DNA of 7,084 nucleotides from Clostridiaceae bacterium (GTDB taxonomy: Bacteria; Bacillota; Clostridia; Saccharofermentanales; DTU023): NCBI GenBank assembly GCA_012728535.1, contig JAAYEX010000105.1, positions 1 through 7,084 of the forward strand, given 5' to 3'. The position numbers and the translations under genes are program-made. The notes beneath the pieces are model-generated. The model saw only the letters and a program-made list of their open reading frames with translations. It did no database searches and was not told the origin of the DNA. Of the stretch, positions 6,059-7,084 are shown piece by piece. The first letter of the stretch is position 1; each line of letters opens with the position of its first letter.

Positions 6059-6850
6059 ATGACTAGAAATTTGGATATTTTTAAGGCTATTGAAGAGTAT
6101 GCACCACTTGATCTGGCTGAAGAATGGGATCATTCTGGACTTGCTTTCGGGAGTTACCACGCTGAGGCCAGACGAATCCTTCTTGCTCTGGATTTGGTGC
6201 CGGGGCTTGTCAGTGAAGCTGCCGCAAAGAATATTAATCTTCTGATAGTACATCATCCTCCGCTTTTTAATGCGATTAACAGCTTGACTGATGCCACGAT
6301 AGAAGGGGAGATGCAGCTTAATCTGATCAAGAACGGGATTTCCTGCTATAGTGCCCATACTAATCTGGACCGGAGCCCTGGTGGAACGGCTGCTGCTTTT
6401 GCCCACAAATTGCAACTCGATATAGAGGAAGAAATTTATCAGATTTTGATGCCCTTAGAGGACAGACCAGGATTCGGTTACGGCTTGTACGCAACATTAG
6501 CTAATGAGCAGCCGTTTCTGGAGTTTTCCCGTTTGATTGCAAGACGTTTGGAAATTCCGGCCTGCCAACGCTTCAGTTCTGAAAACAATCAGGTGAAAAG
6601 ATTTGCTCTCTTTCCCGGAAGTTTTGACGAAAGCTGTCTTGCGCGGTTGGAAGAGCTCGCTGCTGATGTGCTTATATGTGGAGAAATCAAGCACCATATT
6701 GCCCTGATGCTTGAAGCCAGAGATATTCTTGTATTAGCTGTAGGACACGATGTCTCAGAGCGAGATGGCATGCACTTGCTGGCTGCATACCTGCGTAGTA
6801 AATTTCCTAACCTTATGATTGAAGTAAACAAGGGAATAGACTATAATTGA
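6059..6850 (+). CDS. Nif3-like dinuclear metal center protein (DUF34/NIF3 family)
   Basis: This 263-residue protein belongs to the NIF3/DUF34 family, whose members form toroidal hexamers with two metal ions per subunit; the cellular reaction is not firmly known. Metal ligands are visible in the expected places: HHPP (H65, H66), AHTNLD (H100, D104) and GHDVSE (H230, E234), with LICGEIKHH at 205-213 before the last. The opening, with EEWDHSGL at about 21-28, is the usual N-terminal motif. Length is close to E. coli YbgI (about 247). The Bacillus YqfO form carries an extra PII-like domain between the two halves (about 370 residues in total), which is absent here. The gene starts 3 bases after the trmK stop, with GGGAAG at 6046-6051 as ribosome binding site (7-base spacing), so it is surely in the same operon. 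In Firmicutes the order trmK then nif3 is common. Its last codons double as an rnpB promoter. Family call is secure, function is not. Confidence 0.93.
   Translation: MTRNLDIFKAIEEYAPLDLAEEWDHSGLAFGSYHAEARRILLALDLVPGLVSEAAAKNINLLIVHHPPLFNAINSLTDATIEGEMQLNLIKNGISCYSAHTNLDRSPGGTAAAFAHKLQLDIEEEIYQILMPLEDRPGFGYGLYATLANEQPFLEFSRLIARRLEIPACQRFSSENNQVKRFALFPGSFDESCLARLEELAADVLICGEIKHHIALMLEARDILVLAVGHDVSERDGMHLLAAYLRSKFPNLMIEVNKGIDYN
6819..6847 (+). promoter_or_regulatory. Promoter of rnpB, inside the Nif3 coding sequence
   Basis: TTGAAG at 6819-6824 (four of six to the -35 consensus, with the key TTGA kept) is followed after exactly 17 bases by a perfect TATAAT at 6842-6847. The -10 box consists of the final two sense codons of the Nif3 gene. 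Transcription should start near 6853-6856, just before the predicted 5' strand of RNase P RNA helix P1. Position, spacing and downstream gene all agree. Confidence 0.75.
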
Positions 6851-6854
6851 CCAT

Positions 6855-7084
6855 TGTGATGAGTAAGTTGTGCGACCGCAGCGACATGCCGAAAGGCAGT
6901 CGGTGAGGAAAGTCCGGGCTCCATAGGGCAAGGATGCCGGGTAACGCCCGGTGAAGGTGACTTTAAGGATAGTGCAACAGAAATAAACCGCAAGTATTTT
7001 ACTTGTAAGGATGGAAAGGGACGGTAAGAGCGTACCAGCAGTTCGGCGACGAAATTGGCTGTGTAACCCCCACATGATGCAAGA
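6855..7084 (+). ncRNA. rnpB: RNase P RNA, bacterial class A, 5' part (3' end outside window)
   Basis: This is the catalytic RNA of ribonuclease P, which removes 5' leaders from precursor tRNAs. The universally conserved GAGGAAAGTCCGGGCTCC (5' strand of P4) is at 6905-6922. AGTGCAACAGAAATA (6971-6985) and GGTAAGAGCGTACCAGCA (7023-7040) are further conserved blocks. Helices that can be folded by eye: P3 at 6882-6902, closed by a GAAA tetraloop; P8 at 6937-6951 (CCGGG/CCCGG); P12 at 6991-7005 (CAAGTA/TACTTG); P13 CAGC 7036-7039 with GCTG 7058-7061; and P14 TTCG/CGAA around a GCGA tetraloop (7042-7053). The order and the spacer AACCCCCAC...GCAAGA match class A (E. coli-like) rather than the Bacillus class B form. 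The window stops in the region leading to P15, so the P4 3' strand and the ends of P1 and P2 are missing. The 5' end at about 6855 is inferred from the promoter. Confidence 0.95.

Overview
The window looks like chromosomal DNA from an anaerobic Clostridia-type Firmicute. Three things point there: a SCIFF (six cysteines in forty-five residues) ranthipeptide precursor with its radical SAM maturase, which is a near-signature pair of Clostridia; the Firmicute gene order dnaG-rpoD-trmK-Nif3 family; and a class A RNase P RNA. The genus cannot be told from the sequence. All genes lie on the + strand and are tightly packed, with no intergenic stretch longer than about 120 bases.

Left part (1-1634): the last 32 codons of a gene that resembles the C-terminus of the Sec-associated protein YajC. 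Next is the 51-codon SCIFF precursor scfA (139-294), a cysteine-rich gene too short for a normal length cut-off. Then comes scfB (291-1634), the radical SAM/SPASM thioether-forming maturase. scfA starts with GTG and scfB with TTG; they overlap by four bases (TTGA) and are probably translationally coupled. Together they make a ribosomally synthesised peptide and install Cys-to-Thr type thioether bridges in it.

Middle part (1753-6850): a housekeeping cluster. It holds dnaG primase (replication priming), rpoD/sigA (primary sigma factor, with an unusually long and very acidic N-terminal extension), trmK (tRNA m1A22 methyltransferase, overlapping rpoD by 11 bases) and a Nif3/DUF34 metal-binding protein. 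Spacing of 15 bases or less, or overlap, argues for one operon linking replication initiation, transcription and tRNA modification. A weak promoter candidate lies in the 118-base gap before dnaG, and no clear terminator separates scfB from dnaG.

Right end (about 6855-7084): the 5' part of rnpB, the catalytic RNA of RNase P, cut by the window edge. A good sigma-A promoter (TTGAAG, 17-base spacer, TATAAT) lies inside the 3' end of the Nif3 gene; its -10 box is exactly the last two sense codons. No mobile elements, CRISPR arrays, tRNAs or phage genes were seen. Nothing here is a wholly new system. The points most worth a second look are the easily missed SCIFF precursor, the attachment of the SCIFF pair to the dnaG-rpoD operon, the RpoD extension and the embedded rnpB promoter.
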